From assembly GCA_038212445.1 (NCBI GenBank), contig JBBQUM010000020.1:1-64000 (forward strand): 64,000 nt of DNA. The letters are read 5' to 3'. Both the position numbers and the translations under genes were made by a program. This DNA is from TMP-7 sp038212445 (lineage in GTDB: Bacteria; Acidobacteriota; Terriglobia; Bryobacterales; Bryobacteraceae). Below, one piece after another: positions 42,482 to 51,499 of the stretch (the stretch's first letter is position 1; each line of letters opens with the position of its first letter). Under the pieces are notes generated by a model. It was not told where the DNA came from and did no database searches. It saw only the letters and a program-made list of their open reading frames with translations.

Positions 42482-44115
42482 AGTTGCTTCTCCTGTTTCT
42501 CGCAGCTGCCTTCGCGCCCCCCGCCGACTCTCCTATCCGCTTCGCCTATCACGCCATCGATTTCAAACTTGAGAGCTGCGAGACCAACGAGCGTCACGCC
42601 CCCGAGACCATGGCCGGCGGCGTCGCGATCTTCGACTACAACAACGACGGCTATCTCGACGTCTTCTTTACTAACGGCGCCGACATTCTCACGCTCAAAA
42701 AGAGCGACGCCAAGTACTCCAACCGGCTCCTCGAGAACGATGGCCACGGCAACTTCAAGGACGTCACTGCCCGTGCGGGACTCGCTGGTTCAGGCTTTGA
42801 CAACGGCGTCGCCATCGGCGATTACGACAACGACGGCTTCAAGGACATCTTCGTTGGCGGCGTCCACGCGAATCACCTGTATCACAACAATCGCGACGGC
42901 ACCTTCACCGACGTCACCGCCAAGGCCGGCCTCAATAATCCCGATGCCGAGTACGGACCGCTATGGTCCGTCGGCGGCGCCTGGTTGGACGTGAATAACG
43001 ATGGTCGGCTCGATCTGTTCGTCGTCAACTATCTCGCCTGGGACGCTGCAACCGAGCCTGCCTGCGAAGCCGAGCCTGGCCGTCGCGATTATTGCCATCC
43101 GAAGATGTACAAGCCCACGCCGAACCAACTTTTCCTCAATAACGGCGATGGCACGTTTCGCGATGTGTCCGCCGAGGCCGGAATCCGCGCCCATCCGGGC
43201 AAGGGCATGGGGATCGGGGTCGCCGACTACGACCTCGACGGCTGGTCAGACATCTTTGTTGCCAACGACAAGCTCAACAACTCGCTGTTCCACAACAAGG
43301 GCGCGGGCAGGTTCGAGGAGGTAGGGTTTGAAGCCAACGCCGCGCTCACTGAACATGGCCAGTTCATCTCCGGCATGGGAGTCGACTTTCAGGATATGGA
43401 CAACGACGGCTATCCCGACATCGCGTTCGTTGCCCTCGACAACGAGACGTTCCCGTTATTCCGCAACACAAAGAAAAGCGCGTTTCTCGACGTCACGGTC
43501 TCGAGCGGCATGGACCGTCTGAGTCTGCCCATGGCCGGCTACTCGCCGAACCTCGCCGATTTCGACAACGACGGCTGGAAGGATCTCTTTGTCAGCCGCG
43601 GCCACGTGCAGTCAACGGCCTATGGCACACGCGCGAAAATCGAGCAGCCCAACACCGTCTTCCGCAATGAAGGGCGCATGAAGTTCACTGCGCTCACCAC
43701 TGAGGCAGGCTTCACGTCCGTCGAGCCGTCACGCCATCGTGGATCTGCCACCGGCGATCTGAATGGCGATGGCAGATTGGACGTCGTGGTGAGCGCGCTC
43801 GCCGCGCCCGCCGAGGTCTGGATGAACGAGAGCCCCGGTGCCAACAACTGGCTGGCCGTCCAATTGGAAGGAACGCGGAGCAATCGCGATGGCATCGGAG
43901 CGCGCATCAAAGTCACCGCCGGACCCTCAGTGCAGTACACGCAGGTGTCGTTTGCGAGCGGCTACGCATCGTCGAGCGCCGGTCCTGCGCACTTTGGCGT
44001 TGGACGCAGCAAAGTGATCGACGCGGTCCAGATCCGCTGGCCTTCAGGCACGGTTCAAGAGCTGAAAAAGGTCGCCGTCAACCAGGTTCTGAAAATCAAG
44101 GAGCCGTCGAAGTAG
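42478..44115 (+). CDS. CRTAC1-family FG-GAP/ASPIC-UnbV protein
   Basis: 545 residues with a signal peptide (about 1-18). FG-GAP/VCBS-type repeats with calcium-binding DxDxDG-like loops recur: FDYNNDGYLDVFFTNGAD, IGDYDNDGFKDIFVGG, VNNDGRLDLFVVNYL, YDLDGWSDIFVANDK and FDNDGWKDLFVSRG. The C-terminal ASPIC/UnbV domain follows (LAVQLEGTRSNRDGIGARIK, GRSKVIDAVQIRWPSGTVQE). It is a surface or periplasmic beta-propeller likely to bind a ligand or cell-surface partner; exact role unknown. Translationally coupled to the upstream TPR gene. Confidence 0.92.
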   Translation: MKLLLLFLAAAFAPPADSPIRFAYHAIDFKLESCETNERHAPETMAGGVAIFDYNNDGYLDVFFTNGADILTLKKSDAKYSNRLLENDGHGNFKDVTARAGLAGSGFDNGVAIGDYDNDGFKDIFVGGVHANHLYHNNRDGTFTDVTAKAGLNNPDAEYGPLWSVGGAWLDVNNDGRLDLFVVNYLAWDAATEPACEAEPGRRDYCHPKMYKPTPNQLFLNNGDGTFRDVSAEAGIRAHPGKGMGIGVADYDLDGWSDIFVANDKLNNSLFHNKGAGRFEEVGFEANAALTEHGQFISGMGVDFQDMDNDGYPDIAFVALDNETFPLFRNTKKSAFLDVTVSSGMDRLSLPMAGYSPNLADFDNDGWKDLFVSRGHVQSTAYGTRAKIEQPNTVFRNEGRMKFTALTTEAGFTSVEPSRHRGSATGDLNGDGRLDVVVSALAAPAEVWMNESPGANNWLAVQLEGTRSNRDGIGARIKVTAGPSVQYTQVSFASGYASSSAGPAHFGVGRSKVIDAVQIRWPSGTVQELKKVAVNQVLKIKEPSK

Positions 44116-44118
44116 CGC

Positions 44119-45801
44119 CTAGCAGCGCGCCACGCGAAACACGCCCCAGTGCCGGCCGTCCACTTCGACATCGCCGCCAGTGGCCTCAAAGCTCAACCCG
44201 GAACCGGCTACCAGGTCGCGCACCGTATTGGACGCCAGCGTTTCTCCAGGAGCGGCGGATTTGAGAAGGCTGCGGGCCACCTCCACTGCCGGTCCGCCAA
44301 CTCCTCCGCCTGCTGGAATCTCACATTCCCCGGTGTGGACCGCAGCGCGCACGGCTCCGAATTCCTCGGCGACGCGATTGGCGATCTCGCACGCGCACCG
44401 CACCGCGCGCGCAGGCCCGTCGAAGATCGCGGTCAACTGGCCGTTGGCGTACTGGCAGTTGGACCCGCGATACCACTTCACCTGGCTCTGCAGCGCGTCG
44501 GTGAAGCTTTGAATCGCTGGCGGAGCGGAGGCGAACTGCACCACAAGGACGGTTGCCAGCACCGTGTCGTGCTCCAGGCTGAGCTGGACGTTCGAGAGAA
44601 AGTCCTCGATCCGGTCGAGAATCTCATCCTGTTCTCCGACAAAGAACAAGTGATCCACACCCGGCAATTCCACAAATTCCGCGCCCGGAATCAATGATGC
44701 GACATGCCTACCCTCTTCCACCATGAGGCACCGGTCATGCGCGCGATGCAGGACCAGCGTCGGCACGCGCACCGACGGCAGTACGTGCCGCACATCGATC
44801 TCCCCGTTCATGCGTGTCAGGGCGACTGCCGCGCCCGGGCTCGATCCCATCCTCAGATAAGCTGCCCACCATTCGCGGAAATGAGGATCCTGGGCCAGGC
44901 TCGGAGCGCGGACGTCGAGCCCTACCGGACCACCCCAGTTCTGCTGGATCTCATCGAGGAAAGCGGCGTGCTGCTCCGCGGTTGGACCCCACGGATAGTC
45001 GGCTGAGCGAATGCGCTTGGCGTACGTACCGATCATCACCAGCGCCAGCGTTCGATCAGGATAGGTAGCTGAGAAAACAGCCGACATCGGGCCGCCTTCA
45101 GAGACGCCGACGATCGCTGCCTTCGAAGATCCCGCTGCGTCCATCACTGCGCGGAGATCGAACATTCGCTGCTCGATGGTGGGCAATTCGGATATCGGAA
45201 CGCGATCTGAAAGTCCCGTTCCACGCTTATCGAACAGGATCACCCGGGAGAACGATGCGAGCCGTCGTAGAAATCGCGCAAACGACGGCTCGGTCCAGAA
45301 ATACTCAAGGTGAGAGACCCAACCCATTACAAAAATCAGGTCAATGGGACCTTCGCCGATCACCTGGTAAGCGATGTTGACGTCGCCGCTACGGGCGTAG
45401 CGGGTTTCAGGGATGGCAGGCTGGGCAAGTTTCGGCGGAGGCGCTGGCGCGGGGTCGCCGTCGGCGCCTGCGGACTGTCCGGACGCTTTGCTCACTGCGG
45501 CCTTAAAGCAGTACCCGAGACGGTGCCGCGTTTCGATGAATCTTGGAGTCCTGGCATCGTCGCCCAGGGCCTTGCGGATATCCCGAATCTGGACCGACAA
45601 AGCGTGGTCGTCAACGTAGGTTTCAGGCCACAGAGCCTCGAGGATCTGGTTGCGCGACAGAATCTGGCCGGGGTGGCTGGCGAGGTACGACAGAAGTTCA
45701 AGCGCTTTAGGCGCAAGAATAACTTCCTCGGTCTGGCACCAAAGGCGTCTAGCGGAAAGGTCCAGACGAAACCTGTCGAAGCACAGGGAAACGCTCTGCA
45801 C
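44119..45801 (-). CDS. Winged-helix / alpha-beta hydrolase / degenerate cyclase fusion
   Basis: 560 residues, three domains. Residues 1-100 are an OmpR/CadC-type winged helix (FRLDLSARRLWCQTEEVILA, VDDHALSVQIRDIRKALGDD, RFIETRHRLGYCFK). Residues 130-400 are an alpha/beta hydrolase with Ser234 in VGVSEGG, Asp356 in HRAHDRC and His384 in GVDHLFF: an intact triad. Residues 415-560 resemble a class III nucleotidyl cyclase (GQLTAIFDGPARAVRCACEI, VRAAVHTGECE, GPAVEVARSLLKSA), but the first metal-binding Asp is lost (VLVVQFAS). The whole could be a one-component regulator sensing a small molecule through the hydrolase pocket. No membrane segment. Confidence 0.85.
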   Translation of the reverse strand: MQSVSLCFDRFRLDLSARRLWCQTEEVILAPKALELLSYLASHPGQILSRNQILEALWPETYVDDHALSVQIRDIRKALGDDARTPRFIETRHRLGYCFKAAVSKASGQSAGADGDPAPAPPPKLAQPAIPETRYARSGDVNIAYQVIGEGPIDLIFVMGWVSHLEYFWTEPSFARFLRRLASFSRVILFDKRGTGLSDRVPISELPTIEQRMFDLRAVMDAAGSSKAAIVGVSEGGPMSAVFSATYPDRTLALVMIGTYAKRIRSADYPWGPTAEQHAAFLDEIQQNWGGPVGLDVRAPSLAQDPHFREWWAAYLRMGSSPGAAVALTRMNGEIDVRHVLPSVRVPTLVLHRAHDRCLMVEEGRHVASLIPGAEFVELPGVDHLFFVGEQDEILDRIEDFLSNVQLSLEHDTVLATVLVVQFASAPPAIQSFTDALQSQVKWYRGSNCQYANGQLTAIFDGPARAVRCACEIANRVAEEFGAVRAAVHTGECEIPAGGGVGGPAVEVARSLLKSAAPGETLASNTVRDLVAGSGLSFEATGGDVEVDGRHWGVFRVARC

Positions 45802-46147
45802 TCAGTGAGTAATTCTAGCGCACGTGAAGGCACTCAATCTATCCAGAATCCGAGCGTAGCCCGGGCGCACGACGAAGTCCTCAGGGAGTTGTAAGCGACT
45901 GGTAAGCGGTTTAGTGCAAAGGTCTTTTACAAAACCTGACAGATTGCTGAGACCGTTTTGAGGACTTCTTGCGGTCCAGCCTGTAAAGTGAATCAATCGC
46001 GGCCATCTGGCTCGGCCGCGCCACTGGGCAACCGGCGCTTTTTCCAAAAGAACAGCGCGCTGGAAGCAGCGGAATCCGCCCGCTCCGCGGACAACCACCG
46101 GGACGGCGTCTTTTGCGCCGGGCCACAGACACACGACAGGACGTCGC
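45802..46147. promoter_or_regulatory. Divergent intergenic region with a tandem heptamer
   Basis: 346 bases between two divergent genes, with no gene of its own. GTAAGCG occurs at 45891-45897 and 45902-45908, a period of 11 bases, as expected for a winged-helix protein binding two direct half-sites on one face of DNA. It could be the autoregulatory site of the fusion regulator. No clean -35/-10 pair was found. Confidence 0.25.
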
Positions 46148-49126
46148 ATGAAACTGACCTTTCTCAAAGTTCTCGCCGTACTAGCCATCTTTGGCGGTGC
46201 CGCAAGGCTTACCCGTCAATTAGATCGAGTTACGGCCGACACGGGAATCCGCTTCAGCGGGCCCACCAGCTCTCAGCCAATCGCGCTCAGCGCGGATGAC
46301 TCGCTGCTCATCGTTGCTAATCCCGACAACAACAGCATCACTCTATTCAATCCCAAGAGCGCCAACGCCCGAGTCGTGGAGGTTTCTACCGGAACCGAGC
46401 CTAACAGCGTCGCCCTTTCGCCCGACGGCACCCGTGCCTACGTCGCCAACACGGTGAGCGGCACCGTTACCGTGCTCGGCATCAACGCAGCCAACAGCTA
46501 CGCCACCACCGTACTGGCGACGATTCCAGTGGGCGTTGAACCTTACGGCCTGGCGCTCACCCCCACCGGCCGCAAGCTGTACGTCGCCAATTCGCGCTCG
46601 AACACTGTCTCGGTGATCGATACTTCCACCAACCAGGTGGTTCGAACTGTTGCCAACGTCGGCATTGAGCCGCGTGGGATCGCTATCACCAACAGCAACA
46701 CCGGCGACGACACGCAGGAGACCGTTTACGTCACACAGTTCCTCTCGCTGCCGGTGGACGGCAAGACCGATGGCGCCGACGATGCCAAGGCCGGCCACGT
46801 CACCGCGATTTCCGCTAACTCCGACGCCGTTATCGGCGATATCGTGCTCAATCCGATGGCCGACGCTGGATTTAATGCTGCCGGCGACGCGCTGAAGAGA
46901 ATCGCGCCTCCGGCCACGCCCGTCGCCACCGATTTCAAGTTCCCCATCGGCGCATATCCAAACCAGCTGAACAATATCGCTATCAGGGGCAAGTTTGCGT
47001 TTGTGCCGAATACGGGCGCCGCTCCCAATGGTCCGGTGCGATTCGACGTTAATACCGAGAGTCTCTTGCACGTGCTGGATCTGAGCGCCAAAGCCGATGC
47101 CAACAAGACGATCAACATGCATACGGCCGTCGCAAAGCAGACCGGCACACCGAAGCGCTTCATCACCCAGCCTTGGGCGATGGCCTTCAAACATACCGCT
47201 GACGAGGGCTACGTGATTAGCGCCGCGAGCAATATCGTCGTGAAGGTAAAGGTGGATGCGACTGGTGCTCCGACGGTCCAGAACGACCCCGCCGACGCCA
47301 CACGCGTGCTGGAGATCCCCACGGGCAAGAATCCCCGCGGCATCGTGGTGGACTCCGCCGACAAGACCGCCTACGTCATGAACTACATCTCGCGCGACGT
47401 GACGGTGATTGATCTTTCCAGCGGCGCCGAGAAGGTGACGGCCACGCTCGCATCGGCCAGCCTGCCGGCTGCTGGTTCCGCTGAGGACAAGATCCTGGTA
47501 GGCAAAGAGCTGTACCACACCTCCATCGGCGTCTTCGATCCTCCAACGGCTGGCGGCGCGGCTATCACCGGAAGAATGTCGAACAACGGTTGGGGATCGT
47601 GCGGCGCGTGCCACCCCAGCGGACTCACCGACAACGTTGTGTGGATCTTCCCGTCCGGTCCTCGCCGGACGATCCCGCAGCACGTTGACTTCGACCACAC
47701 TGCCGGCGCCAACACGCCCAACACGATTCGCGCGCTCAACTGGACTGTCGAGCGTGACGAAGAGGAGGATTTCGAGCTCAACATCCGCGCCGTATCCGGC
47801 GGCCTGGGCCTTATCGTGCTCGCTGACGGCATCACTCAGGATCCCAACGTCGCGAACTTCACGCCCCTCGCGAGCGGCGGCCGCAACCAGCTAAAGGTGC
47901 GCGGCATTAACGCCTGGGACGCGATCAAGGCCTACGTGCAGACGATCCGCGCCCCCATTTCGCCCGCGCTCAAGAATGATCCGGACGTCGTAGCCGGCCG
48001 CCAGATCTTCATCGACTCCAACTGCCAAAGCTGTCATGGCGGCGCTCAGTGGAGCAGTTCGAAGGTGCGCTACACGCCTGCTCCCGACCCGAGCCTCCTT
48101 CTCAATACGCAGTTGATCGGCGAACTCCGCGACGTCAATACATTCGATCCAACCGCGTTCAACGAGGTTCGCGCAACGGGTGCGGCACCTCTCGGCGCCA
48201 ACGGCATCAGCCCCGGCTCGCTGTTGTCGATCTTCGCTTTCCCGCAGACGTTCTTCCACAACGGCTCGGCGAACACGCTCGACGCTGTTATGCAGAACAT
48301 CCCGCATCGTTCGGCCGGCACCGGCGGCGTTGATAGCTTGAGCAACGCAGGGCGGCGCAGCCAGTTGATCAAGTTCCTGCTGTCCATCGACGCGTCGACG
48401 GCGCCCATCGCGCCCAACGCGCCATCGGCGCTCAGCATTCTCTCGGCTGCAGGGTACGTCAATACGTCACTTGCGCCGGACAGCGCGGCGTCGGGCTTTG
48501 GAACCGCACTCGCGTCGCAGACCCTGGTGGGTGGCAGTCCGCTGCCCGTAACTCTCAACGGGACCACGGTATCGCTACTGGATGCGGCCGGTGTGCTGCG
48601 CCTGGCTCAGTTGTACTTCGTATCGCCCGGCCAGGTGAACTTCGCCGTCCCAACCGCGACCGCGACGGGACAGGCGACCGTCACGCTGACAAACAACGGA
48701 GGCTCCCTCTCGACAGCCAAGGTGGCGATCAACAACGTTGCGCCGGGAATCTTCGCGGTCGACGCCAGCGGAGTCGCCGCCGCCACGGCTATCCGCGTCA
48801 CTTCCAGCGGTGCGCAAAGCGCGGTGACCGTGGTCAACTGCGATGCCAGCGGCTGCCGCGCAGTCCCCATCGACATCGGAGCCGACCGTATCTTCGTCAC
48901 GTTCTACGGCACCGGCATCCGCAAACGCAGCGCTCTGACGGCGGTGAAATGCACCATCGGCGGCGTCGACGTGCCGGTGGCGTTTGCCGGCGATCAGGGC
49001 CAGTTCCCCGGACTCGACCAGTTGAACGTCGAGATCCCGGCATCGCTCAAAGGGAAGGGAAGCGTCAGCGTCGTCTTCACGGTCGACGGTCAGGCTGCTA
49101 ATCCCGTAATCATCAATCTCCTGTAA
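46148..49126 (+). CDS. YVTN beta-propeller / di-heme cytochrome c protein with Solibacter-type C-terminal domain
   Basis: 992 residues. A signal-like N-terminus is followed by a YVTN-type propeller (about 40-440: GTEPNSVALSPDGTRAYVAN, GVEPYGLALTPTGRKLYVAN, GKNPRGIVVDSADKTAYVMN). The cytochrome part has two CxxCH heme sites, CGACH near residue 487 and CQSCH near 622. From about 760 to the end is a beta-rich domain of the TIGR03437 type typical of Solibacter (LYFVSPGQVNFAVPTATATG, FAVDASGVAAATAIRVTSSG, FVTFYGTGIRKRS, PGLDQLNVEIPASLKGKG). Probably an exported redox protein. A strong terminator follows. Confidence 0.88.
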   Translation: MKLTFLKVLAVLAIFGGAARLTRQLDRVTADTGIRFSGPTSSQPIALSADDSLLIVANPDNNSITLFNPKSANARVVEVSTGTEPNSVALSPDGTRAYVANTVSGTVTVLGINAANSYATTVLATIPVGVEPYGLALTPTGRKLYVANSRSNTVSVIDTSTNQVVRTVANVGIEPRGIAITNSNTGDDTQETVYVTQFLSLPVDGKTDGADDAKAGHVTAISANSDAVIGDIVLNPMADAGFNAAGDALKRIAPPATPVATDFKFPIGAYPNQLNNIAIRGKFAFVPNTGAAPNGPVRFDVNTESLLHVLDLSAKADANKTINMHTAVAKQTGTPKRFITQPWAMAFKHTADEGYVISAASNIVVKVKVDATGAPTVQNDPADATRVLEIPTGKNPRGIVVDSADKTAYVMNYISRDVTVIDLSSGAEKVTATLASASLPAAGSAEDKILVGKELYHTSIGVFDPPTAGGAAITGRMSNNGWGSCGACHPSGLTDNVVWIFPSGPRRTIPQHVDFDHTAGANTPNTIRALNWTVERDEEEDFELNIRAVSGGLGLIVLADGITQDPNVANFTPLASGGRNQLKVRGINAWDAIKAYVQTIRAPISPALKNDPDVVAGRQIFIDSNCQSCHGGAQWSSSKVRYTPAPDPSLLLNTQLIGELRDVNTFDPTAFNEVRATGAAPLGANGISPGSLLSIFAFPQTFFHNGSANTLDAVMQNIPHRSAGTGGVDSLSNAGRRSQLIKFLLSIDASTAPIAPNAPSALSILSAAGYVNTSLAPDSAASGFGTALASQTLVGGSPLPVTLNGTTVSLLDAAGVLRLAQLYFVSPGQVNFAVPTATATGQATVTLTNNGGSLSTAKVAINNVAPGIFAVDASGVAAATAIRVTSSGAQSAVTVVNCDASGCRAVPIDIGADRIFVTFYGTGIRKRSALTAVKCTIGGVDVPVAFAGDQGQFPGLDQLNVEIPASLKGKGSVSVVFTVDGQAANPVIINLL

Positions 49127-49130
49127 CTAC

Positions 49131-49167
49131 GCGGCCGGGGGCATTCTGTCGCCGGCCGCAATTTTTC
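49131..49167 (+). terminator. Rho-independent terminator
   Basis: GCGGCCGG (49131-49138) pairs perfectly with CCGGCCGC (49152-49159) and is followed by AATTTTT. It lies 5 bases after the propeller-cytochrome stop. Confidence 0.85.
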
Positions 49168-49197
49168 CACAACGTCAGTTAGTACGGAAGCACCACT

Positions 49198-49434
49198 ATG
49201 AAAGTCTGTTTCACGATTCTTGCGTTCGCTGCGGCCACGACGTCCTCGAACGCTCAAATCCCGGATTTCACTCCGCCGTCGCCGCTGTCGGGCGCGGCCA
49301 TGAAGAACAAGTTGTCTGAAGTGCGCAGACTGCTCGAGCAGGGCGCCAATCCAAATGAAGGCCGGATGATCGGCTTTCCGCCTGTATTCTTCGCCGCCAT
49401 GCATCAGAACACTGTGGCGAAGGATGGGCGGTGA
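49198..49434 (+). CDS. Truncated ankyrin-repeat protein
   Basis: 78 residues. A signal peptide (about 1-19) is followed by a start of an ankyrin unit (MKNKLSEVRRLLEQGANPNE, then GFPPVFFAAMHQN). The protein stops in the middle of what should be the second helix pair of the first repeat, and no continuation is visible in the other frames. It is probably a remnant of a longer secreted ankyrin protein, or a very short member. The tiny acidic gene begins 5 bases after its stop. Confidence 0.55.
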   Translation: MKVCFTILAFAAATTSSNAQIPDFTPPSPLSGAAMKNKLSEVRRLLEQGANPNEGRMIGFPPVFFAAMHQNTVAKDGR

Positions 49435-49439
49435 TTCAA

Positions 49440-49586
49440 ATGTCGATCAAGTCCCTGTTTGGTTTTGCGGAAGACTCCGAAGTGCTCGAGTGGGACGGAC
49501 TGCTGGAAGACGATGATTCAGCCGTCTATTCATCCTACGAGAGCATTGGGATTCTCCGAACGCCCGATGACGAGGATGACGATTGA
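49440..49586 (+). CDS. 48-residue acidic protein, paralogue 1
   Basis: A tiny frame. The protein starts MSIKSLFGFAEDSEVLEWDG and ends in a run of acidic residues (PDDEDDD); about a third of the residues are Asp or Glu. Residues 17-26 (EWDGLLEDDD) match residues 5-14 (NWDALLDDEE) of the tiny protein at 53473, and the last 14 bases around both stops are the same (GATGACGATTGAAG). This similarity is the main reason to believe it is a gene. Function unknown. Confidence 0.5.
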   Translation: MSIKSLFGFAEDSEVLEWDGLLEDDDSAVYSSYESIGILRTPDDEDDD

Positions 49587-49601
49587 AGGAAAGCATGAGA
49601 T

Positions 49602-49622
49602 AAACTGGCAGCACTCCAGTTT
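49602..49622 (+). repeat. Perfect hairpin just before the quinoprotein start
   Basis: AAACTGG (49602-49608) pairs with CCAGTTT (49616-49622) around a 7-base loop; the ATG of the next gene is at 49628. The hairpin occupies the place of the ribosome site, and no Shine-Dalgarno is otherwise visible, so it may control translation or be an operator. Confidence 0.4.
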
Positions 49623-49627
49623 GCTCC

Positions 49628-51499
49628 ATGCGTCGAAGCCTCCCGATAGCCGCGCTCATCTTGCTGGGAAGCCTTCCACTGTCCGCTCAACTGGCGGCCG
49701 GAAAGAGTGCGTATCTGGCTCGCTGCGTTGGCTGCCACGGTGAGGATGGGAGCGGTGGAGGCCACGGTCCCGGTGGTGTGGACCTCCGTCGTTCCAGGAT
49801 CACGACACGCGACACCGTTCGCGACCTGATCCTGAAGGGAAGTGCAGACGGCAGGATGCCTGCCTTCCAGATCTCTAAAGAAGAGGCCGGCTCCATTGCC
49901 GGCTTCGTTCTGACGTTGAAATCGACCTCGCCCGTCGATCGCCCTCAAGCGGCCAGCAGCACCAACGCTCTCCCATTCGCGGACATCGCCAACCCCAAGC
50001 CCGGCACTTGGCCCACCTATAACGGCAACCTCAGCGGAAACCGCTTCAGCTCCCTCAGTCAGATCAATCGCAGTAATGTCGCCCGGCTTGCGCCGCAATG
50101 GATGTTCACCATCGCGCACGCGCCTGGATCTCTTGAAGTGACGCCCGTCGTTGTGGATGGCGTAATGTACATCTCGAGCGTCAACGAGGCGTTCGCGGTA
50201 AATGCCCGCAACGGCAGAGAGGTTTGGCATTATAGCCGCCCGCGCAGCAAGGGACTCGTGGGTGATGCGTCCGGTGGAATCAATCGTGGCGTCGCAATAC
50301 TCGGAGATCGAGTATTTATGGTTTCCGACAATGCGCATCTTTTCGCGCTGATCCGTTCCACCGGCGAACTCATCTGGGACGTCGAGATGGCCGACTCGCG
50401 CGAGAACTACGGTTCTACCAGTGCGCCGCTGGTGGTCAACGACCTCGTGATCGCTGGTGTGTCGGGCGGCGATGAGGGCGTTCGCGGATTTGTCGATGCC
50501 TACCAGGCGTCCACCGGCAAACGCGCCTGGCGCTTTTGGAGCATTCCGGCCCGCGGTGAGCCCGGTTCCGAAACCTGGGCCGGCAGCGCGATGGAGCATG
50601 GCTGCGGTGCCACCTGGTTCACTGGCACCTATGATCCCGCCGCGCGACTGCTTTACTGGCCCACCGGCAATCCCTGTCCTGACTACAACGGCGACGAGCG
50701 CAAGGGGGACAATCTCTATACCGCGTCCGTACTCGCACTCGATCCGGCCACCGGCAAGCTGAAGTGGCATTACCAGTTCACGCCGCATGATGTGCACGAC
50801 TGGGATGCTACGGAAACGCCCGTCCTGGTGGATGCGAATTTCAAGGGCGCGCCGCGAAAACTGCTCCTTCACGGCAACCGCAACGGATTCTTCTACGTGC
50901 TCGACCGCCTCAGCGGAGAGGTGCTCGTCGCCCAGCCTTTTGTGAAGAAACTGACGTGGGCGAGCGGCATCGGCGCCGACGGCCGTCCGGTCCTGCTCCC
51001 GGCAAATGAGCCGACCGTCGACGGTCAACTCGTCTGTCCCGCGGTGGCGGGAGCGGCGAACTGGCCGTCGTCCGCCTACAGTCCGATGACCGGATTGTTT
51101 TATATGTTCGCCGAGGAGTCGTGCAGTATCTATTCGAAGAATGACCAGGGATGGCAGGCCGGGAAGTCCTACTACGGCGGCGGAACGCGCCTCGCACCCG
51201 GCAGCGAAAAATATTTGAAGGCGATCGACATACAGACCGGACGGACGAAGTGGGAGATTGCCAACGTGGGGGGCGGCATTCTGGCGAGCGGCCTCATCGC
51301 CACCGCCGGCGAGTTGATCTTCTACGGCGATGACAGCGGCGCGTTCAAAGCAGCGGACGCCAACAACGGCAAGCCGCTCTGGCATTTCAACACCAACGAA
51401 CACTGGCGCGCGGGTCCGATGACTTATAGCGTCGACGGCCGCCAGTACGTCGCCATCGCGGCCGGCCGCACCATCATTGCTTTTGGCTTACCGCAGTGA
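49628..51499 (+). CDS. PQQ-dependent dehydrogenase-like quinoprotein with N-terminal cytochrome c
   Basis: 623 residues. A signal peptide (about 1-20) precedes a cytochrome c domain with heme site CVGCH near residue 33 and the axial-Met region GRMPAF. The eight-bladed PQQ propeller follows from about 110: TPVVVDGVMYISSVNEAFAV, NLYTASVLALDPATGKLKWH, HDVHDWDATETPVLVD and GELIFYGDDSGAFKAADANN. The DVHDWD segment is a usual quinoprotein alcohol-dehydrogenase feature. The heme lies at the N-terminus, the reverse of most quinohemoproteins. Substrate unknown. The 3-prime end overlaps the convergent arsC by 26 bases. Confidence 0.9.
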   Translation: MRRSLPIAALILLGSLPLSAQLAAGKSAYLARCVGCHGEDGSGGGHGPGGVDLRRSRITTRDTVRDLILKGSADGRMPAFQISKEEAGSIAGFVLTLKSTSPVDRPQAASSTNALPFADIANPKPGTWPTYNGNLSGNRFSSLSQINRSNVARLAPQWMFTIAHAPGSLEVTPVVVDGVMYISSVNEAFAVNARNGREVWHYSRPRSKGLVGDASGGINRGVAILGDRVFMVSDNAHLFALIRSTGELIWDVEMADSRENYGSTSAPLVVNDLVIAGVSGGDEGVRGFVDAYQASTGKRAWRFWSIPARGEPGSETWAGSAMEHGCGATWFTGTYDPAARLLYWPTGNPCPDYNGDERKGDNLYTASVLALDPATGKLKWHYQFTPHDVHDWDATETPVLVDANFKGAPRKLLLHGNRNGFFYVLDRLSGEVLVAQPFVKKLTWASGIGADGRPVLLPANEPTVDGQLVCPAVAGAANWPSSAYSPMTGLFYMFAEESCSIYSKNDQGWQAGKSYYGGGTRLAPGSEKYLKAIDIQTGRTKWEIANVGGGILASGLIATAGELIFYGDDSGAFKAADANNGKPLWHFNTNEHWRAGPMTYSVDGRQYVAIAAGRTIIAFGLPQ

